Positions 54,844 to 63,227 are shown, numbered from the stretch's first letter. The stretch is 64,000 nucleotides of DNA from Neisseria subflava (GCF_005221305.1 NZ_CP039887.1:1426001-1490000); one strand, 5' to 3'. Notes: generated by a model not told the origin, from the sequence alone. A program made the numbers and translations.

Positions 54844-54887
54844 AAAAAAGGCCGTCTGAAACCATTTCATGTTTCAGACGGCCTTTT
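54844..54887 (-). terminator. DUS-pair terminator after the sugar transporter gene
   Basis: AAAAAAGGCCGTCTGAAAC / GTTTCAGACGGCCTTTT with a small loop, 27 nt beyond the transporter stop codon. Confidence 0.75.
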
Positions 54888-54913
54888 CATTTTGGTTTTA
54901 AATCAAAACTTCG

Positions 54914-56237
54914 TTATTCTGTAGTAGCCGGTTTAGCCGCAGTTTTAATGGTTAAGGTCAACGCGGCGGCAATGGCGAGGAAAACACCGGCAAACGTCAT
55001 CGCGTTGGCAGGGTTTGAACCCAAGAAGGTTTTGTACACCCAGCCGAAAGATACGGTTTCAATCAGCATTGGAATCACAATCATCATGTTCACAATACCC
55101 ATGTACACGCCGTAACGTTCTTTCGGAATAGAACCGACCACAATCATAAACGGCACGCCCATCATACTTGCCCAACCGACACCGAAACCAATCATCGGGG
55201 CAAACATCAGGTATTTGTTGCCGATGTGCGGAATGGTGAGCAAGGCCAGCGCGGCAAGGGTTACGGCAAAGGCGTGAACATATTTGGCGGCATATTTGCG
55301 CACCATCCACATCAGGCCGAAGGCGGAGATAAAGGTTACAACGTTGTAGAAACCGTTTACCAAACCGGTCCATGCAACAGCCTCCTGATAAGCAACCTTA
55401 TCAGCAGAGGTGGAATCCCAAACAAATTTAACAAGACTGTGTGAAATATATTGCCAATAAATAAAAAGTGCATACCATTGGAAAAGATAAACTGAAGCAA
55501 GCTGCCACAAAGGTTTGGGCATTTCTTTGATGGCACTAAAGATCTCTTTGACGGCATGAACAGGACCTTTTGGTTGAGCTTTAATTGCTGCCATTTCTTG
55601 AGGTGAAGGTTCACGTTCAGGAGTAGTTAATACAGTTACTAGGACAGAACCAATAGAGCAAACCGCACCAATATAGAATGAGCCGAATACCCAATAAGGA
55701 ATACCCACTTCAGAAGTTTGGTTCAACCAACCAACTTGTTTAAGGAGATAAAGAGAAATGTTAGCAAGGGTAATACCCAAACCGGTAAACACAGACTGCA
55801 TCAAGAAACCGGTGGATTGCTGATTTTCAGGAACCGTATCGGCAATAAATGCACGGAAAGGTTCCATTGCGGTGTTGTTACTGATGTCCAAGAGCCACAG
55901 CAGCAATACAGCCATCCACAAGGCGGTAACGTGCGGATACAAGAACTAAGCATAAACTGCAACCGATCGCACCAATTAAGAAATACGGACGGCGGCGCCC
56001 CAATCCCGGTACCCATGTTCGGTCGCTCATTGCACCAATAATAGGTTGTACGATTAAGCCAGTAACCGGGCCGGCCATATTAAGGTAAGGCAATATACTG
56101 GGATCTGGATTAAGAAAGCTGAAAATCGGATTAATCGCAGTTTGCTGCAACCCGAAGCTATATTGAATACCGAAGAAACCGAAGTTCATCAGCATAATCT
56201 GGCGAAGTGTCATCGCCACTTGTGGGGAGATTTTCAT
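54914..56237 (-). pseudogene. MFS sugar (maltose-type) transporter, frameshifted
   Basis: Two frames make one MFS protein of about 440 aa (1324 nt = 441 codons + 1). The first (from ATG 56235-56237, MKISPQVAMTLRQIMLMNFG) covers helices 1-3 and runs through [18 protein letters not shown] and CSLCLVL. The second resumes at [20 protein letters not shown] and continues through helices 4-12. The shift lies at about 55945-55960, where one extra base interrupts a segment that would read L-F-L-Y-P-H. The family is the GPH/SLC45-like sugar:cation symporters found with maltose-phosphorylase clusters in Neisseria. The LacI-type regulator upstream fits sugar uptake. It could be a true pseudogene or a sequencing error; no homopolymer is seen. 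Confidence 0.82.
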
Positions 56238-56437
56238 AGGAAGGCTACTCCTGGGTAATAAACTATGGAAACAACAAACTCCAATTTCAGCAGTATGACG
56301 CTTTTATTATATTTGGGCTGCCCTTTTTACTGAGGCAACTCCGTTTTCAGACGACCTTTATTTTGACCGTTTGCATGAATCTTATTTTGATGTGTGTTTG
56401 TGTTGTTTAAAGCTTATTATTTTCAGGCCGTCTGAAA

Positions 56438-57481
56438 CTATTTATTAATCACAGACTGACACCAGATGGTTTCCCCAACGACCTTGACTGGCCGAACCGC
56501 ACCGGTCGGGTGTTCAATGTGTTGAAACAGCAAATCCGCCGCCATCGCGCCCATGCGCAGATACGGCAACTCGGTACTGGTCAACGGCGGAAACAGCGTC
56601 TCCGCAATCGCGCTGTGGTTATCATAGCCGGCAACCGAAACTTGCTCGGGAACTCGCACGCCGCGCGTCCTCAAAATCTCATACACTCGTACTGCCATTT
56701 CATCGTTGCCACAGCAAATTACCGTCGGCGGAAGCGGCAAAGACAGTAGCTTCAAAATAGCCGAAATCAAAGACCCGCTGTCGTTGCTGAAGTCAGGATA
56801 ACCAGTTTGCACCAAATCAGGATCAAAGATAATATCCGCATCAGCCAAAGCACGGCGGTATCCGGCCAATCTCAATCTCGTCACTTCCACGCCCGGCTGC
56901 AAAGTCACATAAGCAATCCGTTTGTGTCCGCTTTGGATAATCCGGCGCACCAAGCCATACTGCCCTGCTTCATCATCCGGCAAAACCGCCGGCGTACCCA
57001 CTGAATCAAAACAGTTGACCAACACCATCGGACAACGGTTGGGCACTTCCGGCAGCAATACTTCCTGATGGAAACCTGCCACATATAAAATCCCCTCAGC
57101 ACGATGCTCCATAAAGGTACGAATCAGCGGCTCCATCTGACCGGGCTGCCCCAGCTTGTTGTCGATGTCGGCAATCATCAAAATCTTGCCTTGTGCGCGA
57201 ATCTCCTGCTGAATGCCCTTAATCAAGAACATATCCGGTATGCCGTGTCCGCCCGTACTCTCGCCTGTCCGCGAAATGGCGCCGGTAATCAGACCGACCA
57301 ATCCGGAACGGTGTGACCGCATAATCCGTGCCGCAGAAGACGGGATATAGCCCAAAGCAGCAATCGCTGTTTCTACTTTGGAACGGGTTTTCTCACTGAC
57401 CGGCGCATCGCTGTTAATCACCCGACTGACCGTCTTGGGAGATACCCCGGCATAAGCAGCGACATCATAAATTGTAGCCAT
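56438..57481 (-). CDS. LacI-family transcriptional regulator
   Basis: A 347-aa repressor. The N-terminal helix-turn-helix and hinge are canonical (TIYDVAAYAGVSPKTVSRVI). A periplasmic-binding-protein-like sensor domain spans about 62-345, with CCGNDEMAVRVYEIL and SVAGYDNHSAIAE motifs. It sits between a sugar transporter (same strand, downstream) and divergent pgi, so it most likely controls uptake and entry of glucose or maltose. The inducer is unknown. Confidence 0.9.
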   Translation of the reverse strand: MATIYDVAAYAGVSPKTVSRVINSDAPVSEKTRSKVETAIAALGYIPSSAARIMRSHRSGLVGLITGAISRTGESTGGHGIPDMFLIKGIQQEIRAQGKILMIADIDNKLGQPGQMEPLIRTFMEHRAEGILYVAGFHQEVLLPEVPNRCPMVLVNCFDSVGTPAVLPDDEAGQYGLVRRIIQSGHKRIAYVTLQPGVEVTRLRLAGYRRALADADIIFDPDLVQTGYPDFSNDSGSLISAILKLLSLPLPPTVICCGNDEMAVRVYEILRTRGVRVPEQVSVAGYDNHSAIAETLFPPLTSTELPYLRMGAMAADLLFQHIEHPTGAVRPVKVVGETIWCQSVINK

Positions 57482-57512
57482 CTTACGGACCGCCCCGACA
57501 AGATTTCAATAA

Positions 57513-57529
57513 TGTTACACAGAATAACA
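57513..57529. promoter_or_regulatory. Candidate operator between the LacI-type regulator and pgi
   Basis: TGTTACACAGAATAACA is an imperfect palindrome (TGTTA/TAACA arms) about 30 nt upstream of the regulator start. Its place in the divergent region suits autoregulation. It lacks the usual central CG of LacI-family sites. Confidence 0.35.
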
Positions 57530-57731
57530 CAGCAGACATCGGTGTCATACCCCCCTTTTTACAGAAACTTGATGATAATCAACCGTTTATATTGCATTTT
57601 GCATACATTTCTTAAACAAAACCGCCCCTACCACCTCCCAAAAGTTGTCCAAATTTGTTAAACTACAAACAACTACAAAAAGCAGAAAATAGATACCCTG
57701 CTTGTTTACCGTTACATACTAAGGAAACGAG

Positions 57732-59372
57732 ATGTCCGCATACTCAGACGCATGGCAGGCCTTGGAAGCCCATCATGCCGATACTCAACACGTTACCCTG
57801 CGCGAACGCTTCGCCGCAGATGCCGAACGTTTCAACAATATGCACGAAATTCTGCACGGTTTGTTATTTGATTACAGCAAAAACCGTCTAGATGAAAACA
57901 CCCTAGATTTATTGTGCCAACTGGCCGAAGCAGCCGATTTGCCACAATATATGCAGGCCATGAGCAGCGGTGAAAAAATCAACACCAGCGAACACCGCGC
58001 CGTCCTCCACACTGCCCTGCGCCTGCCTGCCAATGCCAAACCTGTTTACGTTGACGGCGAAAACATCGTGCCCAATGTTCATCACGAACTCAACCGCGCA
58101 CTCGAGTTCGCACGCCAACTTTTAGACGGCACGCACGCAGGCATTACCGGTAAAGCGATTACCGACTTGGTTCACATCGGTATCGGCGGCTCCGATTTGG
58201 GTCCGCGCATGGCCACACAGGCGCTGCAACCCTATTGGCAAAACATCCGCGTCCACTTTGTCAGCAACTCCGATGATGCCGACCTGACCCAAACCCTTCT
58301 CGGCCTCAACCCCGAAACCACCGTATTCAGCATTGCCAGCAAATCGTTCCGCACACCGGAAACCCTGCTCAATGCCTACGCTGCGCGTACTTGGTACCGC
58401 GATGCAGGTTTGCCTGATTCCGGCATCTACCGACACTTCTGTGCCATTTCCGCCGATGTGGCCGCAGCCCAAAACTTCGGTATCTCCCCCGACAAAGTCT
58501 TCGCCATGTCCGACTGGGTCGGCGGCCGCTATTCCGTCTGGTCGCCTATCGGCCTACCGCTGATGGTTGCCGTCGGAGAAAAAGCATTCCGCAAAATGCT
58601 GGCCGGCGCACACGCGATGGATACCCATTTCTTTGAAACACCATTCCGCCGCAACATTCCCGTCCTGATGGCGCTCATCAATGTTTGGTACAACAACTTC
58701 CAACATTCAGACGGCCAAACCGTTGTCCCATACAGCCACAACATGCGCCTCTTCACACCATGGCTCAACCAGCTCGATATGGAAAGCCTCGGCAAACAGC
58801 GTACTTCAGACGGCCAACCCGTTTCCTGCACCACTGGCGGCATTGTCTTCGGCGATGAAGGCGTCAACTGCCAACATGCCTACTTCCAGCTTCTGCACCA
58901 AGGCACGCGTCTGATTCCCGTCGACTTCATCGTCCCCATGACCACAGTCTACGGCAACCACCGCCAACACCGCTTTACCGTTGCCAATGCCTTCGCCCAA
59001 GCCGAAGCGCTGATGAAAGGCAAAACCTTAGACGAAGTGCAAATCGAATTGGCTGCCCTACCCCAAGACGAACGCGACCGCCTTGCACCGCAAAAAGAAT
59101 TCCCCGGCAACCGTCCGAGCAACAGCCTACTCATCGACAGCCTGACGCCTTTCAACCTCGGCATGCTGATGGCTGCTTACGAACATCGTACTTTCGTTCA
59201 AGGCGTGATTTGGCGTATCAACCCCTTCGACCAATGGGGCGTGGAATACGGTAAAGAGCTGGCCAAAACCATCGAACCCGAACTCGAACGCGGCACGCCT
59301 GCACACGACAGCTCCACCAACGGTCTGATCGCCTTCTACCGCAACTGCAACGCAAGATCGAAGGCCGTCTGA
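57732..59372 (+). CDS. pgi: Glucose-6-phosphate isomerase
   Basis: A 546-aa enzyme converting G6P and F6P. Motifs include GIGGSDLGPRMATQAL, SKSFRTPETLLNA, VGGRYSVWSPIGLP and INPFDQWGVEYGKEL. The last residues SKAV and the stop codon TGA are supplied by a DUS (AAGGCCGTCTGA), so the C-terminus has been rewritten by an uptake-sequence insertion or acquisition. An AAGGAA site precedes the ATG. Confidence 0.96.
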   Translation: MSAYSDAWQALEAHHADTQHVTLRERFAADAERFNNMHEILHGLLFDYSKNRLDENTLDLLCQLAEAADLPQYMQAMSSGEKINTSEHRAVLHTALRLPANAKPVYVDGENIVPNVHHELNRALEFARQLLDGTHAGITGKAITDLVHIGIGGSDLGPRMATQALQPYWQNIRVHFVSNSDDADLTQTLLGLNPETTVFSIASKSFRTPETLLNAYAARTWYRDAGLPDSGIYRHFCAISADVAAAQNFGISPDKVFAMSDWVGGRYSVWSPIGLPLMVAVGEKAFRKMLAGAHAMDTHFFETPFRRNIPVLMALINVWYNNFQHSDGQTVVPYSHNMRLFTPWLNQLDMESLGKQRTSDGQPVSCTTGGIVFGDEGVNCQHAYFQLLHQGTRLIPVDFIVPMTTVYGNHRQHRFTVANAFAQAEALMKGKTLDEVQIELAALPQDERDRLAPQKEFPGNRPSNSLLIDSLTPFNLGMLMAAYEHRTFVQGVIWRINPFDQWGVEYGKELAKTIEPELERGTPAHDSSTNGLIAFYRNCNARSKAV

Positions 59373-59377
59373 AAATA

Positions 59378-59421
59378 AAATGCCCGTAAGACAAGCATAT
59401 CTGCCTGTCTTACGGGCATTT
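59378..59421 (+). terminator. Rho-independent terminator of pgi
   Basis: A 16-bp perfect stem AAATGCCCGTAAGACA / TGTCTTACGGGCATTT directly after the gene; the right arm ends in T residues. Confidence 0.85.
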
Positions 59422-59458
59422 CAAAACCTAATCGGCGGTAAGAATGAACCGTTAAAGC

Positions 59459-59467
59459 ACCGCACTT
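59459..59467 (-). other. Haemophilus-type uptake signal sequence (USS core)
   Basis: The minus strand reads AAGTGCGGT, the exact 9-nt Pasteurellaceae uptake signal, within AAAAGTGCGGTG. It lies at the 3' side of the ferritin pair. By chance this 9-mer is rare. Confidence 0.7.
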
Positions 59468-59497
59468 TTAGACAAAAGTAGCTAGATTTTGATATAA

Positions 59498-59531
59498 AAA
59501 AAGGCTAAATCGATAATGACTTAGCCTTTTT
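59498..59531 (-). terminator. Rho-independent terminator of the ferritin operon
   Basis: AAAAAGGCTAA / TTAGCCTTTTT with a 12-nt loop. On the minus strand it ends in seven T, with no DUS involved. Confidence 0.8.
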
Positions 59532-59543
59532 CATCAGACTTGA

Positions 59544-60041
59544 TTAGTTGTTTGTTGTTAATGCGCCTAAATCTTTATCAACTAAGAACAAACCTTTACC
59601 ATCTTCACCAAGAAGATTTAATTTATCCAAAATTCCACTGAATAATTTTTCTTCTTCATGTTGTTCAGCCACATACCATTGTAAGAAGTTAAAGGCAGAG
59701 TAGTCTTTCTCTTCAAAAGTTCTACCAACTAATTCATTGATTTTAGAGGTAATTAACTTTTCATGTTCATAAGTTAATTCAAGTACTTGTTTCAATGATG
59801 AAAATTGATGAGGTGGTTCATCAATTTGTGTGATGATAGCCAATGCGCCGGTCTCATTTAAATAAGTGAAGAGTTTACGCATATGCTGCATTTCCTCAGC
59901 CGCATGCTCTGATAAAAATTTTGCAGCTCCTTCGAAACCTTGTTGTTCGCACCAGGCGCTCATTTGTAAATATAAGTTAGAAGAATAAAACTCTAAATTC
60001 ATTTGATCATTTAATAGTTTAATCACGCTATTTGATAACAT
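59544..60041 (-). CDS. Non-haem ferritin, copy 2 (Haemophilus-like)
   Basis: A 165-aa ferritin subunit. The four-helix bundle carries ferroxidase ligands: E17 ([10 protein letters not shown]), E50 and H53 ([12 protein letters not shown]), E94 (HEK) and E/Q residues of AEQHEEEK. The wording ([20 protein letters not shown]) is very close to the Pasteurellaceae FtnA proteins. It stores iron as ferric mineral in 24-mers. It lies 16 nt after the other ferritin gene on the same strand, hence one operon. Codon use is AT-rich and DUS are absent, unlike neighbouring genes. Confidence 0.93.
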   Translation of the reverse strand: MLSNSVIKLLNDQMNLEFYSSNLYLQMSAWCEQQGFEGAAKFLSEHAAEEMQHMRKLFTYLNETGALAIITQIDEPPHQFSSLKQVLELTYEHEKLITSKINELVGRTFEEKDYSAFNFLQWYVAEQHEEEKLFSGILDKLNLLGEDGKGLFLVDKDLGALTTNN

Positions 60042-60057
60042 TTTATTTCTCCTATTC

Positions 60058-60543
60058 TTATAAAGTTTTTAATTCACGATCAATGTAGTAGAGCGCTGTA
60101 CCACTTTCACCAAGAAGTTTGAATTTATCAACAATACTGTTAAATAATTTTTCTTCTTCATGCTGTTCAGCTACATACCATTGTAAGAAGTTAAAAGTAG
60201 AGTAATCCTTTTCTGCAAAAGTACTCTCAACTAACTCATTAATTTTAGATGTCACTAGTTTTTCGTGTTCAAGTGTTGTTTCAAAAACTTCTTTTAATGA
60301 AGCGTAATCGTGTTTAGGGGCGTCAATTTTACCTAACAAAGGCATTCCACTGGTTTCGCTCACATAAGTAAACAACTTTTGCATATGTTCCAATTCTTCA
60401 TCGGCATGACGAAGTAAAAATGCTGCAGCGCCTTCATAACCATGTTTATGGCACCATGCACTCATTTGCAAATAGACATTTGATGAATACAACTCGAGAT
60501 TAATTTGTTCGTTTAATTTTGCTGTAATTGACTTACTTAGCAT
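60058..60543 (-). CDS. Non-haem ferritin, copy 1 (Haemophilus-like)
   Basis: A 161-aa ferritin subunit, strongly similar to the second copy ([55 protein letters not shown]). Ferroxidase residues are in place, and both subunits may co-assemble as in other bacteria with tandem ftn genes. Neisseria usually rely on bacterioferritins BfrA/BfrB, so a tandem FtnA pair is unusual here. The gene is AT-rich and is preceded on its own strand by an AAAGGAG ribosome-binding site. Confidence 0.93.
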   Translation of the reverse strand: MLSKSITAKLNEQINLELYSSNVYLQMSAWCHKHGYEGAAAFLLRHADEELEHMQKLFTYVSETSGMPLLGKIDAPKHDYASLKEVFETTLEHEKLVTSKINELVESTFAEKDYSTFNFLQWYVAEQHEEEKLFNSIVDKFKLLGESGTALYYIDRELKTL

Positions 60544-61076
60544 AACTAACTCCTTTTCTTAATACGGTTAATAGATGTATCACAATACAAAATTTGTATT
60601 TGCGGATGAATTTTACTCATTTTATTGAGAATAGTCAATTTTATTTTATTAATTTTTATTGTAACCCATTAATTTAAAAGGATTTTATAAATAAATCATT
60701 CTCATTTGGTTCCATTTAATGAAATGAGTTATCAATATCGCCTTTGCCTAAATTCTCTAGAGAAATGATGAGGTGTTGGAAGGAGAATCGTAGATTTCCA
60801 AAGTTTTTTGCTCTCACTTATCAACTCCAAAATACTGGATAAATAGAAAACATGAAAATTCAATGTTTTTTTATAGAATTACGCATCAAAGCGATATAGT
60901 TTCAAAGTAGGTTATCCTTAATATTTGAATGTGACAATTACCATTTATTATTTAACATAATATACATATTGTTGAAAAATCTACTGGTTAACTTCAATCA
61001 GGGAAAGCATGAAGAAGTTAGGAAGTTGGTTGGAAAGTTGATTAGGGTAGATTTTATTCAAATGAAAGACTAGGCT
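60544..61076. other. AT-rich gene-free stretch upstream of the ferritins
   Basis: These 533 nt contain the ferritin promoter region, with a Fur-half-site-like AAATCATTCTCATTT at 60693-60707, and otherwise only very short frames with stops. It could be foreign DNA or degraded sequence. No DUS or gene is visible. Confidence 0.55.
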
Positions 61077-61253
61077 ATGAAATCAAAATTTGTGTATAAG
61101 TTACTGGTAATTTCAAAGTACCTGTATATTTTAATTTGTATATCAATACCGATCGTTTTTATTTATGAAAGCTACCAAGAAGATAATGTTGATTTTATGA
61201 TTTATTATTATTTTTTCCATATTGGGTGTATTGACTCAATATTCTACGTCTAA
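61077..61253 (+). CDS. Small hydrophobic protein (possible bacteriocin immunity protein)
   Basis: A 58-aa frame, MKSKFVYKLLVISKYLYILI..., has two hydrophobic stretches (about residues 9-30 and 41-57) and a basic N-terminus. It ends 23 nt before the double-glycine bacteriocin frame and on the same strand. Immunity proteins of class II bacteriocins are often small membrane proteins beside the structural gene, so immunity is a plausible role. The ribosome-binding site is weak (AGG). No family match is claimed. Intactness is uncertain because the region is decayed. Confidence 0.4.
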   Translation: MKSKFVYKLLVISKYLYILICISIPIVFIYESYQEDNVDFMIYYYFFHIGCIDSIFYV

Positions 61254-61276
61254 TTTTTTTGAAAAGGAAAAATAAC

Positions 61277-61618
61277 ATGATTGAACTATCCATTTAGGAT
61301 CTGGAACTAATTTATGGAGGAGGCTTAGGAGAGAGAATCCTTCAAGGAGGAGCAAATGGTGCATAAATAGGAGGATCAATTGGTGCAGGTATCGGTCTGG
61401 GTGTCGGTATAGCTTTTGGCAGTATTCCTGCCGGACCAGCTATTATGGTCGGTGGCACAATTGGTGCTGCTGTTGGTGCTGCAACTGGTATGGGTGTTGC
61501 AGCATATGAGTATTACCAAGAAACTCAGCCTAAAGGGACAGTAACGGTCGGTCCGATTTCTGCTTTTGCTGTGGACAAATCAGGAAACGGCTACACTGAC
61601 GGCACAAATTACCACTGA
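61277..61618 (+). pseudogene. Double-glycine-leader bacteriocin prepeptide, two nonsense codons
   Basis: One frame of 114 codons from ATG 61277 to TGA 61616-61618 is open except for TAG at codon 7 (61295-61297) and TAA at codon 30 (61364-61366). The leader MIELSI-x-DLELIYGG matches the C39-type double-glycine consensus at every key position (L-12, S-11, D-8, L-7, I-4, G-2, G-1); the TAG falls at a variable position. The predicted mature part is glycine-rich with GxxxG motifs (IGGSIGAGIGLGVGIA, VGGTIGAAVGAATGMG), as in pore-forming class II bacteriocins or microcins. AAGGA stands 8 nt before the ATG. I read it as a decayed bacteriocin gene. Confidence 0.75.
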
Positions 61619-61678
61619 TATTTCTCATCGTTCAAACGATCTCTAGGGATCGTCTGAAACTTTCTTAACTTCAATTTT

Positions 61679-61768
61679 ATGAATACACCCAAGCAACCCT
61701 TCTTCCGTCCTGAAGTCTCCGTTGCCCGCCAAACCAGTTGTTCCAACAAAAGGCCGTCTGAAACTTAA
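61679..61768 (+). pseudogene. 5' fragment of an HlyD-type bacteriocin export adaptor
   Basis: A 29-codon frame begins MNTPKQPFFRPEVSVARQTS and then runs into a DUS (…NKRPSET, stop). The opening FFRPEVxxAR is characteristic of CvaA/RaxA-type membrane-fusion proteins of peptide-bacteriocin export systems, which in Neisseria begin very similarly. Everything after about residue 20 is missing, so the exporter was deleted with the break at or near a DUS pair. It follows the broken prepeptide by 60 nt. This is family inference from a short segment. Confidence 0.55.
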
Positions 61769-61793
61769 TTGGTCAAAGTTTCAGACGGCCTTT
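61748..61793 (+). terminator. DUS-pair hairpin at the truncated exporter fragment
   Basis: AAAGGCCGTCTGAAACTT / AAGTTTCAGACGGCCTTT, an 18-bp perfect stem at the deletion junction before ampG. Confidence 0.75.
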
Positions 61794-61876
61794 ATTCAAT
61801 AAAGATAGCAGAAGCTCATTCGCCATATCCCCCATCTTTGCTACAATATCCTTTTTCCTTTTTTATTGATTCCACT

Positions 61877-63154
61877 ATGACCACCGCACCCCAAACCAGC
61901 ACTTGGCGCAAGATTTTCTCGCGCAGTATGCTGATTTGTATCTTTACAGGCTTCACTTCGGGGCTGCCGCTTTATTTTCTGATCAACCTGATTCCGGCAT
62001 GGTTGCGCAGCGAACATGTCGATTTGAAAACCATCGGCCTGATGGCACTTATCGGGCTGCCTTTCACTTGGAAATTTATCTGGTCTCCCGTCATTGATTT
62101 GGTCAGATTACCTTTTTTAGGACGGCGACGCGGTTGGATGCTGGTTACGCAAATTGGTTTACTGCTGACCTTGCTCATTTACGCCTTCCTAAATCCTGCT
62201 CAGCATTTATATGTAATTATGGGCTTATCGTTGGTGGTCGCCTTTTTCTCTGCCAGCCAAGATATTGTATTGGATGCATTTCGCCGCGAAATTTTGTCAG
62301 ATGAAGAATTAGGCTTGGGCAACTCCATCCACGTCAATGCCTACCGTATTGCTGCTTTGGTACCTGGCTCACTCAGCTTGATTTTGGCCGACTTGATGCC
62401 TTGGCACAACGTATTCATCATTACTGCACTATTTATGCTGCCCGGTCTGCTAATGACCTTATTTTTAGCTAAAGAGCCTGACATTCCACCATCTGTGTCG
62501 CGTACATTTACCCAAACAGTCTCTGACCCTTTCAGTGAGTTCTTCTCCCGCAAAGGAATCAAACAGGCCATCTTGGTATTACTGTTTATCTTTCTCTACA
62601 AACTGGGCGACAGCATGGCCACTTCTTTGGCTACACCGTTTTATCTGGACATGGGCTTCAGCAAAACCGACATCGGCCTCATTGCCAAAAATGCCGGCCT
62701 GTGGCCTGCTGTCATTGCCGGTATTGTAGGCGGTATTTGGATGTTGAAACTTGGTATCAATAGGGCATTATGGGTTTTCGGCGTGGCGCAATGGGTAACG
62801 ATTCTAGGCTTTGCCTGGTTGGCAAATTTTGGCAAGTTTGAAACCATCACACTGACAGAGCAAATGATGCTTGCAGCCGTGATTGGTGCAGAAGCAGCGG
62901 GTGTCGGTTTAGGTACAGCAGCATTTGTTGCCTATATGGCTCGTGAAACCAATCCAGCATTTACGGCCACTCAATTAGCCCTCTTTACCAGCCTGTCAGC
63001 CGTTCCACGTACATTTATCAATGCTTCGGCAGGTTATCTGATTGAAGCGATGGGTTACTTTAATTTCTACTGGCTGTGTTTTGCTTTGGGCATACCGGGC
63101 ATGTTGCTGCTGTTTAAAGTGGCACCATGGAATGGCGAAAAAGTGAGTAACTAG
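61877..63154 (+). CDS. ampG: AmpG-like muropeptide permease (MFS)
   Basis: A 425-aa protein with about twelve transmembrane helices. AmpG motifs are clear: FTGFTSGLPLYFLINLIPAW, GLPFTWKFIWSPVIDLVRLP, GRRRGWMLVTQ and SASQDIVLDAFRREIL. It imports anhydro-muropeptides for peptidoglycan recycling. In pathogenic Neisseria AmpG efficiency sets how much tracheal cytotoxin is released. I chose ATG 61877 (MTTAPQTSTWRKIF); upstream codons of the frame come from the DUS region. Confidence 0.94.
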   Translation: MTTAPQTSTWRKIFSRSMLICIFTGFTSGLPLYFLINLIPAWLRSEHVDLKTIGLMALIGLPFTWKFIWSPVIDLVRLPFLGRRRGWMLVTQIGLLLTLLIYAFLNPAQHLYVIMGLSLVVAFFSASQDIVLDAFRREILSDEELGLGNSIHVNAYRIAALVPGSLSLILADLMPWHNVFIITALFMLPGLLMTLFLAKEPDIPPSVSRTFTQTVSDPFSEFFSRKGIKQAILVLLFIFLYKLGDSMATSLATPFYLDMGFSKTDIGLIAKNAGLWPAVIAGIVGGIWMLKLGINRALWVFGVAQWVTILGFAWLANFGKFETITLTEQMMLAAVIGAEAAGVGLGTAAFVAYMARETNPAFTATQLALFTSLSAVPRTFINASAGYLIEAMGYFNFYWLCFALGIPGMLLLFKVAPWNGEKVSN

Positions 63155-63183
63155 ATTGCCAGTCTAAAACATCTAGTAAAACA

Positions 63184-63213
63184 AAAGGCCGTCTGAATGT
63201 TCAGACGGCCTTT
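63184..63213. terminator. Bidirectional DUS-pair terminator between ampG and hpf
   Basis: AAAGGCCGTCTGAA / TTCAGACGGCCTTT with only a 2-nt central gap. Confidence 0.7.
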
Positions 63214-63227
63214 ATCATACAAAAATT

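Noticed and set aside
60764..60841. 25-codon frame beginning MMRCWKENRRF upstream of the ferritins
   Set aside because: No homology is recognised, no ribosome-binding site of note, and the surrounding DNA has stops in all frames.
61009..61041. Ten-codon frame MKKLGSWLES after a GGGAAAGC leader
   Set aside because: Too short and without family features; probably chance in AT-rich DNA.
61861..61876. Longer AmpG frame starting at 61769
   Set aside because: The upstream codons read out of the DUS-pair terminator; the start at 61877 matches the family.
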